A stretch of DNA of 13,475 bases from Candidatus Saccharimonadota bacterium (lineage in GTDB: Bacteria > Patescibacteriota > Saccharimonadia > Saccharimonadales > Saccharimonadaceae), in the NCBI GenBank assembly GCA_018064165.1, contig JAGOZV010000004.1, forward strand, positions 1-13,475, in the 5' to 3' direction. Below the pieces are notes generated by a model. It did no database searches. It was given only the letters and a program-made list of their open reading frames with translations, and was not told the origin of the DNA. Positions within the stretch are counted from its first letter, which is position 1, and the number at the start of each line of letters is the position of its first letter. Positions 5,754 to 12,868 of this stretch are shown in pieces. Both the position numbers and the translations under genes were made by a program.

Positions 5754-7430
5754 TTAGCGAGTAGTTAAATTAACCAATTTTCCAATTATCTTTTGTCGGC
5801 CATTCCATTCATTAATCTCAATTTTATACCAAACATCTATTGTAGAATTTTCAGGAACAAAAAATTCTGCAGGCGCATTAAACGAAATTAGTTCTAAGCT
5901 ACTAGAACTGCCATGCGATACTATTAGCTTTACGTGTTGTCCCGTTTGGCCCATTGAACGTAACTGCTCAACCATTACATTCTTACTATAAAAAACTGGT
6001 TCGCTGTTAGCTGCGCCAAATGGTTCTAATTTTATTAATTCTCGCGCAATATTTAAGTTTATATCTGTTAATTCAATTTCTAAATCGGCTTGCGGAAACA
6101 GAAGAGACTCTTGATTTAACAAATTAAGAGAATCGTAATATTCGTTCACTGCTTGTCGAAAATTTTTAATTTTATTTACGTCTAAAGTTACTCCTGCCGC
6201 AACTTTATGCCCACCCCCACGAATAATATAATCGTGAGCATAATGAATAGCATCGGCCACGCTAAAATCACCAAAACTGCGAGCAGAACCAACCGCGTTG
6301 TCTTCATTCTCTGAAATAATAAAAGTTGGTTTTTTATATTGTTCCATAATTTTCGAGGCAACTATGCCGATGATCCCATGGTTCCAGTTTTTATCACTTA
6401 AAACTAATACCGAATTATCTTGATAGTCTTCGGCAATTTTTTTTGCCTTTGCAGTAATTTCATCCTGTTCTACACGACGACTAGCATTTAATTTGTCTAA
6501 ATAATCTGCTCGCTTAACAGCATCTTTGTTATTGTTAGACAAAATTAAATCTAAAGCCTCGTCGGCAGTTTTCAATCTTCCGGCTGCGTTTAACCGTGGC
6601 CCCAAAACAAAGCCTAAGGTGCGAGAGTCTATTTTATCCGACTTTGTTCCACTAACACCTAGCAAGGCCTTAAGGCCAGGGCGATGCTGCTTTTTCATCA
6701 CCTCTAGACCCCAATAGACGTTCGCCCTATTCTCATCAATCAGCGACACCGAGTCGCACACTGTGCCTAACGCCACTAAATCTAGCAACCATTTCTCTTG
6801 CCCTTCTGGCAAACCTTCTAGCCTAGTTTGCAAAGCTTGAACTAATTTAAAAGCCACGCCCACACCGCATAAATCTAAAAATGGATATAAATTTTTATTT
6901 TTACTTTTTAAAATAAAATTTTTATAGTCTTCCTGATTTTCTGCTAATTGATACTTGGGGTTAATTACTGCAACAGCATTTGGTTTTGTCTCAGAGATAT
7001 TGTGATGATCGGTAACTATAACATCCACACCTAAGCTGTTAGCAAAATCTATCTCGTTGTGATTTAAACTTCCACAATCTACCGTAATTATTAAATTTGT
7101 TCCATTAGCGGAGATTTTTTCTATAGCATTTTTATTCATACCATAACCATCGGTAAAACGATTCGGCAAATAATAATCTACGTTTTTAAAACCAAATTTA
7201 TCCAATGCCTCTATTAAAAGCGCCGTAGCAGTAATTCCGTCAATATCGTAATCGCCATAAATAGTTATTTTTTCTTGATTTTTGAGTGAGCCAGAGATAC
7301 GCTCTACTGCTTTTTCCATATCGGGAAGCAAAAAAGGATCATGTTTTTTTGAATAATCTGGATTCAAAAAATCGTTAAAAGATTCTTTATCAATACCGCG
7401 TGCGGTTAGGATTTGCTCAACTATATTCAT
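5754..7430 (-). CDS. recJ: Single-stranded-DNA exonuclease RecJ
   Basis: 5'-3' single-strand DNA exonuclease for recombination and mismatch or base repair, acting in the cytosol with Mn2+ or Mg2+. The 558-residue protein has the DHH motifs in order: DYDIDG (60-65), VDCG (117-120), DHH (141-143), and LLDLVALGTVCD (215-226) with D226. GPRLNAAGR is at 277-285. The DHHA1 glycine motif GGGHKVAAG is at 405-413, and a C-terminal OB-like region runs from about 455. Residues about 162-182 form a polar, lysine- and asparagine-rich insert before the DLCGVGVAFK motif. It starts 5 nt after the winged-helix gene with no clear SD, so it probably depends on that gene's transcript. Confidence 0.95.
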   Translation of the reverse strand: MNIVEQILTARGIDKESFNDFLNPDYSKKHDPFLLPDMEKAVERISGSLKNQEKITIYGDYDIDGITATALLIEALDKFGFKNVDYYLPNRFTDGYGMNKNAIEKISANGTNLIITVDCGSLNHNEIDFANSLGVDVIVTDHHNISETKPNAVAVINPKYQLAENQEDYKNFILKSKNKNLYPFLDLCGVGVAFKLVQALQTRLEGLPEGQEKWLLDLVALGTVCDSVSLIDENRANVYWGLEVMKKQHRPGLKALLGVSGTKSDKIDSRTLGFVLGPRLNAAGRLKTADEALDLILSNNNKDAVKRADYLDKLNASRRVEQDEITAKAKKIAEDYQDNSVLVLSDKNWNHGIIGIVASKIMEQYKKPTFIISENEDNAVGSARSFGDFSVADAIHYAHDYIIRGGGHKVAAGVTLDVNKIKNFRQAVNEYYDSLNLLNQESLLFPQADLEIELTDINLNIARELIKLEPFGAANSEPVFYSKNVMVEQLRSMGQTGQHVKLIVSHGSSSSLELISFNAPAEFFVPENSTIDVWYKIEINEWNGRQKIIGKLVNLTTR

Positions 7431-7435
7431 AGTTT

Positions 7436-7732
7436 TTATTTAACAGACTTACGGCTTGGTTTATGAGATTGCTGCTGCGATTTAATTACAATACTTTGAA
7501 GTTCTTTAAAAATTGGAAATTGCTTATTAGTGGAATACATTTTAACATTTCCCTGTTTTTCGCTAGTTAAGAAGCCAACCTTTTCAAGACGTTTTAATTC
7601 TCGCTGAATATTTCCTGGGTCTTCTTTGATCAATTTCGCCAAACCTCGAACATGTGTTCTAAAATCTGGGTACTTTGCATAGACGACCACAATTTTTCGT
7701 CTTACCCTAGATGTAATAAAAACGTCTAACAT
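7436..7732 (-). CDS. Small winged-helix DNA-binding protein
   Basis: A 98-residue protein with an ArsR/MarR-like winged helix. Helices around 5-20 and 28-35 lead to a recognition helix DPGNIQRELKRLEKVGFL (38-55), and a wing follows (TSEKQGNVKMYSTN, 56-69). It ends in a lysine- and serine-rich tail. It has no effector domain and no metal-binding cysteines. Similar stand-alone winged helices are common in CPR genomes and archaea. A GGGAG 4 nt before the ATG is a short-spaced SD, and the promoter lies in the gap behind the phosphoribosyltransferase-like gene. It may regulate itself and recJ, 5 nt downstream, but the target is not shown by the sequence. Confidence 0.75.
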   Translation of the reverse strand: MLDVFITSRVRRKIVVVYAKYPDFRTHVRGLAKLIKEDPGNIQRELKRLEKVGFLTSEKQGNVKMYSTNKQFPIFKELQSIVIKSQQQSHKPSRKSVK

Positions 7733-7766
7733 GTTTCTCCCAATTATTCTGCTTAAACTTTATCTA

Positions 7767-7796
7767 ATCGTATCACAATATTACAACACTTTTCAA
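7767..7796 (-). promoter_or_regulatory. Promoter of the winged-helix gene and recJ
   Basis: Minus-strand TTGAAA (7796-7791), an 18-nt spacer and TACGAT (7772-7767) with a TGA extension. The predicted start near 7760 gives a leader of about 28 nt that includes the GGGAG ribosome site. Confidence 0.55.
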
Positions 7797-7802
7797 GTAT
7801 GC

Positions 7803-8459
7803 TTATTTCCAATTTAGGATTATTTTATTAATTTTTTGCACAAGCTCCTCTTGTGACGGGATGTTATTATTTTCATAATAATGATTCGCGTTAAAGAAGT
7901 TCTCTTTTACATCTAAGATATGAAGTTCGTCTGCCATAACATGCGCTTTGTCTACTGTTTCTATTGCCGCTACTGGTGCTGCGATAATAACCTTTTTAGT
8001 ACTTACGGGCTTAAGAAAATCAAAAGCCACGTCTAGCTCTGAAGTAGAACTAAGTGCATCTGTCGTTAAAATAATATTTCTATTTTTTAGCAATATTGGG
8101 TCAACTGTTCCACCATCCCCTACTAAACGATTTATTTTTTGAAAAGCTTCGCGCTGTTTTTCTTGTAAATAACCGTTGTATTCAACTGTGTAATTAGAGA
8201 TTTCACCCGCAGATAAATCTTGGTTATAAGTGAACCTTCCCCCCTGTGAAATTCCGCCGAAACTTAAACCTTCTCCCGGTATATCTAGCGTTTCTATTAC
8301 AAGCATGTTTAATACGCAGTGAATATATTCTGCAATTTGTTCGCCCACAATTACTCCGCCGCTGTTCAAAGCTATAACAGCGCAATCTTCATAGCGATAT
8401 TTATGCAGAAGAGTTTGAGATAAAATCTGCCCAGCCTGTTCCCTATTCTCAAAATACAT
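7803..8459 (-). CDS. Phosphoribosyltransferase-like protein with degenerate PRPP loop
   Basis: A 218-residue cytosolic protein resembling the COG1926-type predicted phosphoribosyltransferases. The pattern matches along its length: an F-x-x-R-x-x-A-G-like start, VIALNSGGVIVGEQIAEYI (28-46) where the family has a PRGGVxxA motif, VIETLDIPGEGLSFGGIS (54-71), and a late segment VIIAAPVA (157-164) with ADELHILDV (176-184). The PRPP-binding loop, normally two acidic residues followed by G-x-x-x-G/T, reads NIILTTDALSSTSE (128-141), with one aspartate and no glycine. Catalysis is therefore doubtful, and a regulatory or ligand-binding role is possible. It diverges from priA across 52 nt. Confidence 0.65.
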   Translation of the reverse strand: MYFENREQAGQILSQTLLHKYRYEDCAVIALNSGGVIVGEQIAEYIHCVLNMLVIETLDIPGEGLSFGGISQGGRFTYNQDLSAGEISNYTVEYNGYLQEKQREAFQKINRLVGDGGTVDPILLKNRNIILTTDALSSTSELDVAFDFLKPVSTKKVIIAAPVAAIETVDKAHVMADELHILDVKENFFNANHYYENNNIPSQEELVQKINKIILNWK

Positions 8460-8463
8460 GTCT

Positions 8464-8493
8464 TTGTCTATTATACTGTAAAATAGATATATT
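8464..8493 (+). promoter_or_regulatory. priA promoter
   Basis: TTGTCT (8464-8469), an 18-nt spacer and TATATT (8488-8493). The predicted start near 8500 gives a leader of about 12 nt without an SD. It is interleaved with the divergent -10 box on the other strand. Confidence 0.5.
8470..8475 (-). promoter_or_regulatory. -10 box of the phosphoribosyltransferase-like gene
   Basis: Minus-strand TATAAT (8475-8470) with a weak -35 region. The predicted start near A8463 leaves a 4-nt leader before the ATG at 8459. It overlaps the -35 box of the divergent priA promoter, so the two may compete for polymerase. Confidence 0.5.
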
Positions 8494-8511
8494 AATAGAA
8501 CGGAATGTTAA

Positions 8512-10479
8512 GTGGAAAAATTACCAACAACGCAGAAAGTAGATAATGAAGTGAAATATTTCTTTGAGGTAGCTCCTTCTAAGATTATTCGCAGTGGTAG
8601 CGACAGTTTCACTTATTCTTCTTCTTTGGAATTACCAATTGGTGCCGTTGTAAAAATACCTGTTGGAAAAAAAGAATTCATAGGTGTTGTAATTAAAAAA
8701 GTAGTTCAGCCTAAATATAAAACTCGCGATATTTTGGAAATACTTTATTCGCCTGGTATTCCACTAAACTTAGTAAAAACCGCTTTGTGGTTGGCCGACT
8801 ACTATAGTTCCCCCCTAGCAAGCGTGGTAACTTTATTGTTGCCATCGGGAATAACTAAAAAAAGGCGCGCCAAAAATACTGCAGAAGTTGTTTCTTCTAG
8901 CCGTACAAAAAAAGTACTCACTCTAGACCAGCAAAAGGCTTCACGCAAGATTTTAGAGAACGAGAGAGATAATAAAACTAGCTTACTGTTTGGCGTAACA
9001 GGTAGCGGCAAAACGCAAGTATATATAGATCTTGCTTTAAGAAAACAACAAGACGGCAAATCATCCATTTTTTTGGTTCCTGAGATTTCACTAACACCTC
9101 AACTGGTTAGCGAAGTTTCTTTGCATTTTCCTGACTTAATTGTTTATCACTCTCGTTTAACAGAAGCCGAGAAGCATCTTTTGTGGAACAAAGTCGTTAA
9201 TTCTTCCGACCCTATTGTAGTTATTGGACCGCGATCTGCCTTATTTCTGCCAATAAATAATTTAGGCTTAATTGCTGTCGACGAAGAACACGAGCCAAGC
9301 TACAAACAAGATAAAACTCCTCGGTATTCAGCTTTAAGAATGGCTCGTATTTTAGCTTCTTACAATAAAGCGAGTTTAATTTTAGGAAGTGCGACACCCC
9401 TAATCCAAGATTTTTACATGGCAGAAACAAGTGACGGAATTGTTACCTTGTCAAACCCAGCCCAAAAAAATACACTTAAACCAGATTTGTTTTTAATAGA
9501 CATGACTAATCGCAATAAATTCAAAAAACATCGTTTTCTCTCAGATGAATTGATTAACGCAATAGAAAAAAATGGTCAAACATTAATTTATCATAATCGC
9601 CGAGGTTCCGCCAGTATAACACTATGCGAAAATTGCGGATGGACCGCGGTAGATGAAGAAACCGGCATTCCTCTTGTTCTTCATATTGATAAGAATAAAT
9701 TGGTTAACCATTTAACCAATAAAACATATCGTGTTCCTACAAACTGTCCTAGCTGTGGCGATGCAGGAATCATTCATAAAGGTATTGGCACAAAATTAAT
9801 AGAGCAGGAGTTGAGACGCTTATTCCCGAATAAAAAAATTGCACGTTTTGATGGGGATAATCTGTCCGAAGAGACGCTGGAAAAATCTTACGATAAGCTT
9901 TTATCTGGTGAAATAGACATCATAGTAGGCACTCAAATAGTGGCCAAGGGCCTAGACTTACCTCATCTTAATACTGTAGCTGTCATTCAAGCCGATGCTG
10001 GCTTGGCAATTCCCGATTTTGCAAGCAACGAACGAACTTTCCAGCTAGTTAGCCAAGTTGTTGGTCGCGTTGGCAGAAATCAAAATAAAACTAATGTTAT
10101 CGTTCAAACTTATCAAAAAGATTCTAAAATTATTAAATTTGCTATTAACCAAGATTACACTGGTTTTTATAATTACGAGCTAGCTATTAGAAAAAAGACT
10201 AATTTTCCCCCATACACCTATTTACTTAAATTAACTTGTTCGTATAAAACAGAGGCCGCAGCTTTCAAGAATGCGCGCAAAGTAGCTAATGAAATTATAG
10301 AATTGTATCCTAATGTACAACTTTTTGGGCCAGCCCCTGCCTTTTATGAAAAAATCGGAGATAAATATCGTTGGCAAATTATTGTAAAAGCAAAAAATAG
10401 ATCTGTTTTAAAAGAAGTTGCTAAAATGGCACCTCAGCCCTACTGGCAATTTGAACTTGATCCAACTAGCCTACTGTAG
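8512..10479 (+). CDS. priA: Primosomal helicase PriA with a single zinc site
   Basis: Superfamily 2 helicase that recognises stalled forks and reloads the replisome. The 655-residue protein has the N-terminal 3'-end-binding domain (about 13-110), Walker A GVTGSGKT (161-168), VDEEHEPSYKQ (256-266), GSATP (292-296), GTQIVAKGLDLP (473-484) and QVVGRVGR (515-522). PriA normally has eight cysteines making two zinc sites. Here only C372, C375, C412 and C415 remain, which by order are those of the outer site; the inner CxxC pairs are replaced by a polar stretch (379-405). The GTG start is the first possible one, because TAA precedes it in frame; a second GTG at codon 14 is an alternative. It is first in the priA-def-fmt group. 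Confidence 0.95.
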   Translation: MEKLPTTQKVDNEVKYFFEVAPSKIIRSGSDSFTYSSSLELPIGAVVKIPVGKKEFIGVVIKKVVQPKYKTRDILEILYSPGIPLNLVKTALWLADYYSSPLASVVTLLLPSGITKKRRAKNTAEVVSSSRTKKVLTLDQQKASRKILENERDNKTSLLFGVTGSGKTQVYIDLALRKQQDGKSSIFLVPEISLTPQLVSEVSLHFPDLIVYHSRLTEAEKHLLWNKVVNSSDPIVVIGPRSALFLPINNLGLIAVDEEHEPSYKQDKTPRYSALRMARILASYNKASLILGSATPLIQDFYMAETSDGIVTLSNPAQKNTLKPDLFLIDMTNRNKFKKHRFLSDELINAIEKNGQTLIYHNRRGSASITLCENCGWTAVDEETGIPLVLHIDKNKLVNHLTNKTYRVPTNCPSCGDAGIIHKGIGTKLIEQELRRLFPNKKIARFDGDNLSEETLEKSYDKLLSGEIDIIVGTQIVAKGLDLPHLNTVAVIQADAGLAIPDFASNERTFQLVSQVVGRVGRNQNKTNVIVQTYQKDSKIIKFAINQDYTGFYNYELAIRKKTNFPPYTYLLKLTCSYKTEAAAFKNARKVANEIIELYPNVQLFGPAPAFYEKIGDKYRWQIIVKAKNRSVLKEVAKMAPQPYWQFELDPTSLL

Positions 10480-10486
10480 CTTCATC

Positions 10487-10495
10487 TGATACACT
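10487..10495 (+). promoter_or_regulatory. Possible extended -10 box before def
   Basis: TGATACACT in the 23-nt priA-def gap resembles a TGn-extended -10 box, and it would start transcription about 1 nt before the def ATG. The hexamer is weak and no -35 box is seen. It is reported because the same near-zero leader geometry recurs elsewhere in the window. Confidence 0.25.
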
Positions 10496-10502
10496 GGTAG
10501 TA

Positions 10503-11096
10503 ATGAAAAAAGAAGATATTATATTTTTACCACACGCCAGCCTGCGAGAAAAATCAGAAAAAGTCCAAACTGTCGATGAAGAAATACTAGAGCTAATTGA
10601 CGACATGATTGGCGCGGCTACCGACTGGGAGGACAGCAGGCCTCATGAAATTAGTGCAGCCCTAGCGGCAGTGCAAATTGACAGATTAAAGCGTGTGTTA
10701 ATTATTAGAGGAGATTTCGACGATAAAAACAATCGTGAATTTATTGCTTTAATTAATCCAAAAATTATAAAATATGAAGGTCAAATCAATAAAGATTACG
10801 AAGGTTGTTTAAGCGTCAAAGACATTTATGGCATGGTGCCTCGGCATTCCAAAATAAGAATTAGAGCCTTAAACGTAAATGGTCAAGAAATTCAAATGAA
10901 AGTGTCTGGGTTCCCCGCTCGAGTGTTGCAACACGAAATTGACCATATGGAAGGCAAACTGTTTATTGATCATATTAAACACGAAGAAAATGCCTTCTAT
11001 ACTCTAGACGATGATGGTGAGCTTAGACCTCTAGATTATGAAAATAATATTAAAAACAATTCCGTGCTTTGGGACGGCGACGAAGATGACAGATAA
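10503..11096 (+). CDS. def: Peptide deformylase
   Basis: Removes the formyl group from N-formyl-Met of new proteins at the ribosome exit, using a metal held by Cys-His-His. Motif 2 is EGCLS (100-104, ligand C102) and motif 3 is QHEIDH (143-148, ligands H144 and H148, catalytic E145). Motif 1, normally G-x-G-x-A-A-x-Q, reads SAALAAVQ (51-58): the glutamine Q58 that stabilises the oxyanion is kept, but both glycines are replaced. The 197 residues are slightly long because of an acidic C-terminal tail (about 160-197). It lies 23 nt after priA, and its end overlaps fmt by 11 nt. Confidence 0.93.
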   Translation: MKKEDIIFLPHASLREKSEKVQTVDEEILELIDDMIGAATDWEDSRPHEISAALAAVQIDRLKRVLIIRGDFDDKNNREFIALINPKIIKYEGQINKDYEGCLSVKDIYGMVPRHSKIRIRALNVNGQEIQMKVSGFPARVLQHEIDHMEGKLFIDHIKHEENAFYTLDDDGELRPLDYENNIKNNSVLWDGDEDDR

Positions 11097-11964
11097 AATT
11101 ATTTTTTTTGGAACAGAGAATTTTAGTGCCTTAACTCTTCAACAACTACTTGCCGATGGGTACAACATTGAAGCGGTTGTAACTAAACCAGATTTTAAGC
11201 GCGGTCGTGGAAAAGCCCTTGAAGAGCCGCTTGTTAAAAAAATTGCTCAAAAAAATAGCATACCGGTACTGCAACCAGAAAATAGCACCGAATTATTAGA
11301 ATTCTTAGAACCATTCACCAAATCTATTGGCGTTTTAGTTAGCTATGGAAAAATTATATCAGAAAATGTTATTAAATTATTTACTCACGGCATTATAAAC
11401 CTTCACCCATCTTTACTTCCTAAATATCGTGGGCCTTCACCTATTGAAACTGCGATATTAAGCGGCGACAATTACACCGGAGTGTCTATTATGCTATTAG
11501 ACAAAGGTATGGATTCGGGGCCCGTTTTTGCCTTTGAGGAAGTGCACGTAGAAGACTTTGAAGACGCTAAAGATTTGTACGACAAGCTTGGAAAAATAGG
11601 TGCAAAATTAATGAGCAACGTGTTACCAAAAATCATCTCTGGAGAACTACAAGCTACCCCCCAATATTCAGCCGATGCGAGTTACACAAAAATGCTCAAA
11701 AAAGAGGATGGCTTATTAGATCCTACGGCTTTTTCCGCTAATCAATTAGTTCAACAAATTAAAGCACAAATAATTTATCCTAAAAGTTTTATTCAATTTA
11801 ACAATGAACGCTTAATTGTTAAAAAGGCGCATGCCTCAAACCATAGCGAGCATGCTCTATCTGTTCCAACGAAAGATGGCGACTATTTAACTATTGAATC
11901 CCTAATAAACAAAAACGGTAAATTAATTACCGCTAATGATTACATAAATTCTATGTTCAGCTAA
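11086..11964 (+). CDS. fmt: Methionyl-tRNA formyltransferase
   Basis: Transfers a formyl group from 10-formyl-tetrahydrofolate to initiator Met-tRNA. With the ATG at 11086 it has 292 residues, a little under the usual 310 or so. The N-terminus IIFFGTENFS (5-14) is the Rossmann start. The active site NLHPSLLPKYRG (105-116) gives N105 and H107, and D143 lies in DKGMDSGP (139-146), matching the E. coli N106, H108, D144 triad. The C-terminal OB-like tRNA-binding domain (about 205-292) is short. A more upstream in-frame ATG at 11038 would add 16 unrelated residues and overlap def far more. The chosen start overlaps def by 11 nt. It ends convergently with the next minus-strand gene, sharing 4 nt. 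Confidence 0.95.
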   Translation: MTDKIIFFGTENFSALTLQQLLADGYNIEAVVTKPDFKRGRGKALEEPLVKKIAQKNSIPVLQPENSTELLEFLEPFTKSIGVLVSYGKIISENVIKLFTHGIINLHPSLLPKYRGPSPIETAILSGDNYTGVSIMLLDKGMDSGPVFAFEEVHVEDFEDAKDLYDKLGKIGAKLMSNVLPKIISGELQATPQYSADASYTKMLKKEDGLLDPTAFSANQLVQQIKAQIIYPKSFIQFNNERLIVKKAHASNHSEHALSVPTKDGDYLTIESLINKNGKLITANDYINSMFS

Positions 11965-12392
11965 ATATCTTGGGAGTTTAAAATTGCATCTTTGTTATTG
12001 GCGATTTCTTCTTTTAGAGAACTCATCGTATTAAGAACAATTTCACGATAATTAGGACGATTTATTTCTAGCCACTTAGTAGCTGCATATTCGTCACGCA
12101 AAGTTTTATCATTTTCGTCTGTAATGTTATAGGCTTGCATAATTCGCCTAAAACCATCGTCACTCTTATAGTTTGGGGCATTATTGTATAACCAATTAGA
12201 AATAACATCATCGCGACGATCTATAATATCGCCAAATTCGTTCTCTTGAGCTTCTGTAAGACCAGAAGCCAGCTCCATACCTACTGCAAGTTCTAATTTA
12301 TCGTAGACATATTGTAAAAATGGCTTCTTTTGTTCTTCTGGTAGGTCGTTTAATCCTATATCTGTTAAAAACTGATCGTCTAGCTGAAACAT
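11961..12392 (-). CDS. DUF5663-like protein with two WxxNxPNY motifs
   Basis: I do not know the function of this 143-residue acidic protein. The N-terminal part (1 to about 58), with LDDQFLTDIGLNDLPEE and a helix ending near GMELASGLT, resembles the DUF5663 family that I recall from CPR proteins. It then carries two copies of a W-L-x-x-N-x-P-N-Y motif, at 67-75 (WLYNNAPNY) and 107-115 (WLEINRPNY), each preceded by helix-like sequence. It is a paralog of the gene just upstream (12449-12853), with the same motifs in the same order. No signal peptide or membrane segment is seen, so it is probably cytosolic. It has its own promoter and a GGGGG-type SD about 11 nt upstream, and ends with TAG overlapping the fmt end. 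Confidence 0.75.
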   Translation of the reverse strand: MFQLDDQFLTDIGLNDLPEEQKKPFLQYVYDKLELAVGMELASGLTEAQENEFGDIIDRRDDVISNWLYNNAPNYKSDDGFRRIMQAYNITDENDKTLRDEYAATKWLEINRPNYREIVLNTMSSLKEEIANNKDAILNSQDI

Positions 12393-12417
12393 TTTATTTT
12401 ATCCCCCTGTTTACTCC

Positions 12418-12447
12418 ATTCTATCAAACTCATGCTAAAAATAGCAA
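12418..12447 (-). promoter_or_regulatory. Promoter of the distal paralog
   Basis: Minus-strand TTGCTA (12447-12442), an 18-nt spacer and TAGAAT (12423-12418). The predicted start near 12411 gives a leader of about 19 nt holding AGGGGGA. Within it, TGCTA-TTTT-TAGCA (12447-12433) is also a small palindrome just past the upstream gene's stop. Confidence 0.5.
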
Positions 12448-12448
12448 A

Positions 12449-12853
12449 TTATTTGCGCTCTGCCAAATACTCCGTCCAATCCTTATCTTTGTATTCATTA
12501 ATAACCTCTTGAGCGATTTCAGTATAATTCGGAGCATTTATATCGATCCATCGAATAGTGGCGTATACTTTTTCAGGCCTTATATTGTCTGGGTTGCCGT
12601 CCTCATTGATTACTTCATCAGTTTCTTTAAATAGGTCGGTATCACGATAATTTGGATCATTTTCACCTAGCCACCAATTAATGTGATCTATGTCATCGTA
12701 GAATATTTTCTGAAACTCTTCTTCCTTTCCGTCTGGCATTGTTCCGAAAACTCGTTCTCCAATACGCTGCTCCACTTCTGCTATTATCTGTTCTTTTTCT
12801 GGTTCAGTATAATCTTTTAAGCTTAGTTCATGCTCTAAATCGTAATCGTTCAT
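12449..12853 (-). CDS. Paralogous acidic protein with two WxxNxPNY motifs
   Basis: A 134-residue acidic protein of unknown function, related to the neighbouring 143-residue protein. The motif occurs at 61-69 (WLGENDPNY) and 102-110 (WIDINAPNY). The blocks around it align with the neighbour: a D-x-F segment after the first copy, YATIRW against YAATKW before the second, and EIAQ against EIVL after it. The N-terminal helices (about 17-52) correspond to the DUF5663-like part, but are more diverged. It is probably soluble and cytosolic. The strong SD AGGAGG (12864-12859) sits 4-5 nt before the ATG, in the 15-nt gap after the partial upstream gene, so those two genes are probably one operon. Confidence 0.75.
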   Translation of the reverse strand: MNDYDLEHELSLKDYTEPEKEQIIAEVEQRIGERVFGTMPDGKEEEFQKIFYDDIDHINWWLGENDPNYRDTDLFKETDEVINEDGNPDNIRPEKVYATIRWIDINAPNYTEIAQEVINEYKDKDWTEYLAERK

Positions 12854-12868
12854 TTTCCCTCCTATGTT

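Noticed and set aside
11038..11085. Upstream ATG for fmt
   Set aside because: It adds 16 residues that do not match the usual N-terminus just before the IIFFGT strand, and it lies deep inside def. The ATG at 11086 gives the normal family start.
11940..11990. Intrinsic terminator between convergent fmt and the minus-strand paralog
   Set aside because: The two genes overlap by 4 nt and no GC-rich stem with a T run could be found on either strand.
12320..12634. Plus-strand 104-codon frame opposite the WxxNxPNY genes
   Set aside because: It spans both minus-strand genes and their promoter and has no SD. Its hydrophobic translation is what the antisense of acidic codons gives. The same reasoning removes the other antisense frames, such as 2057-2374 and 2685-2984.
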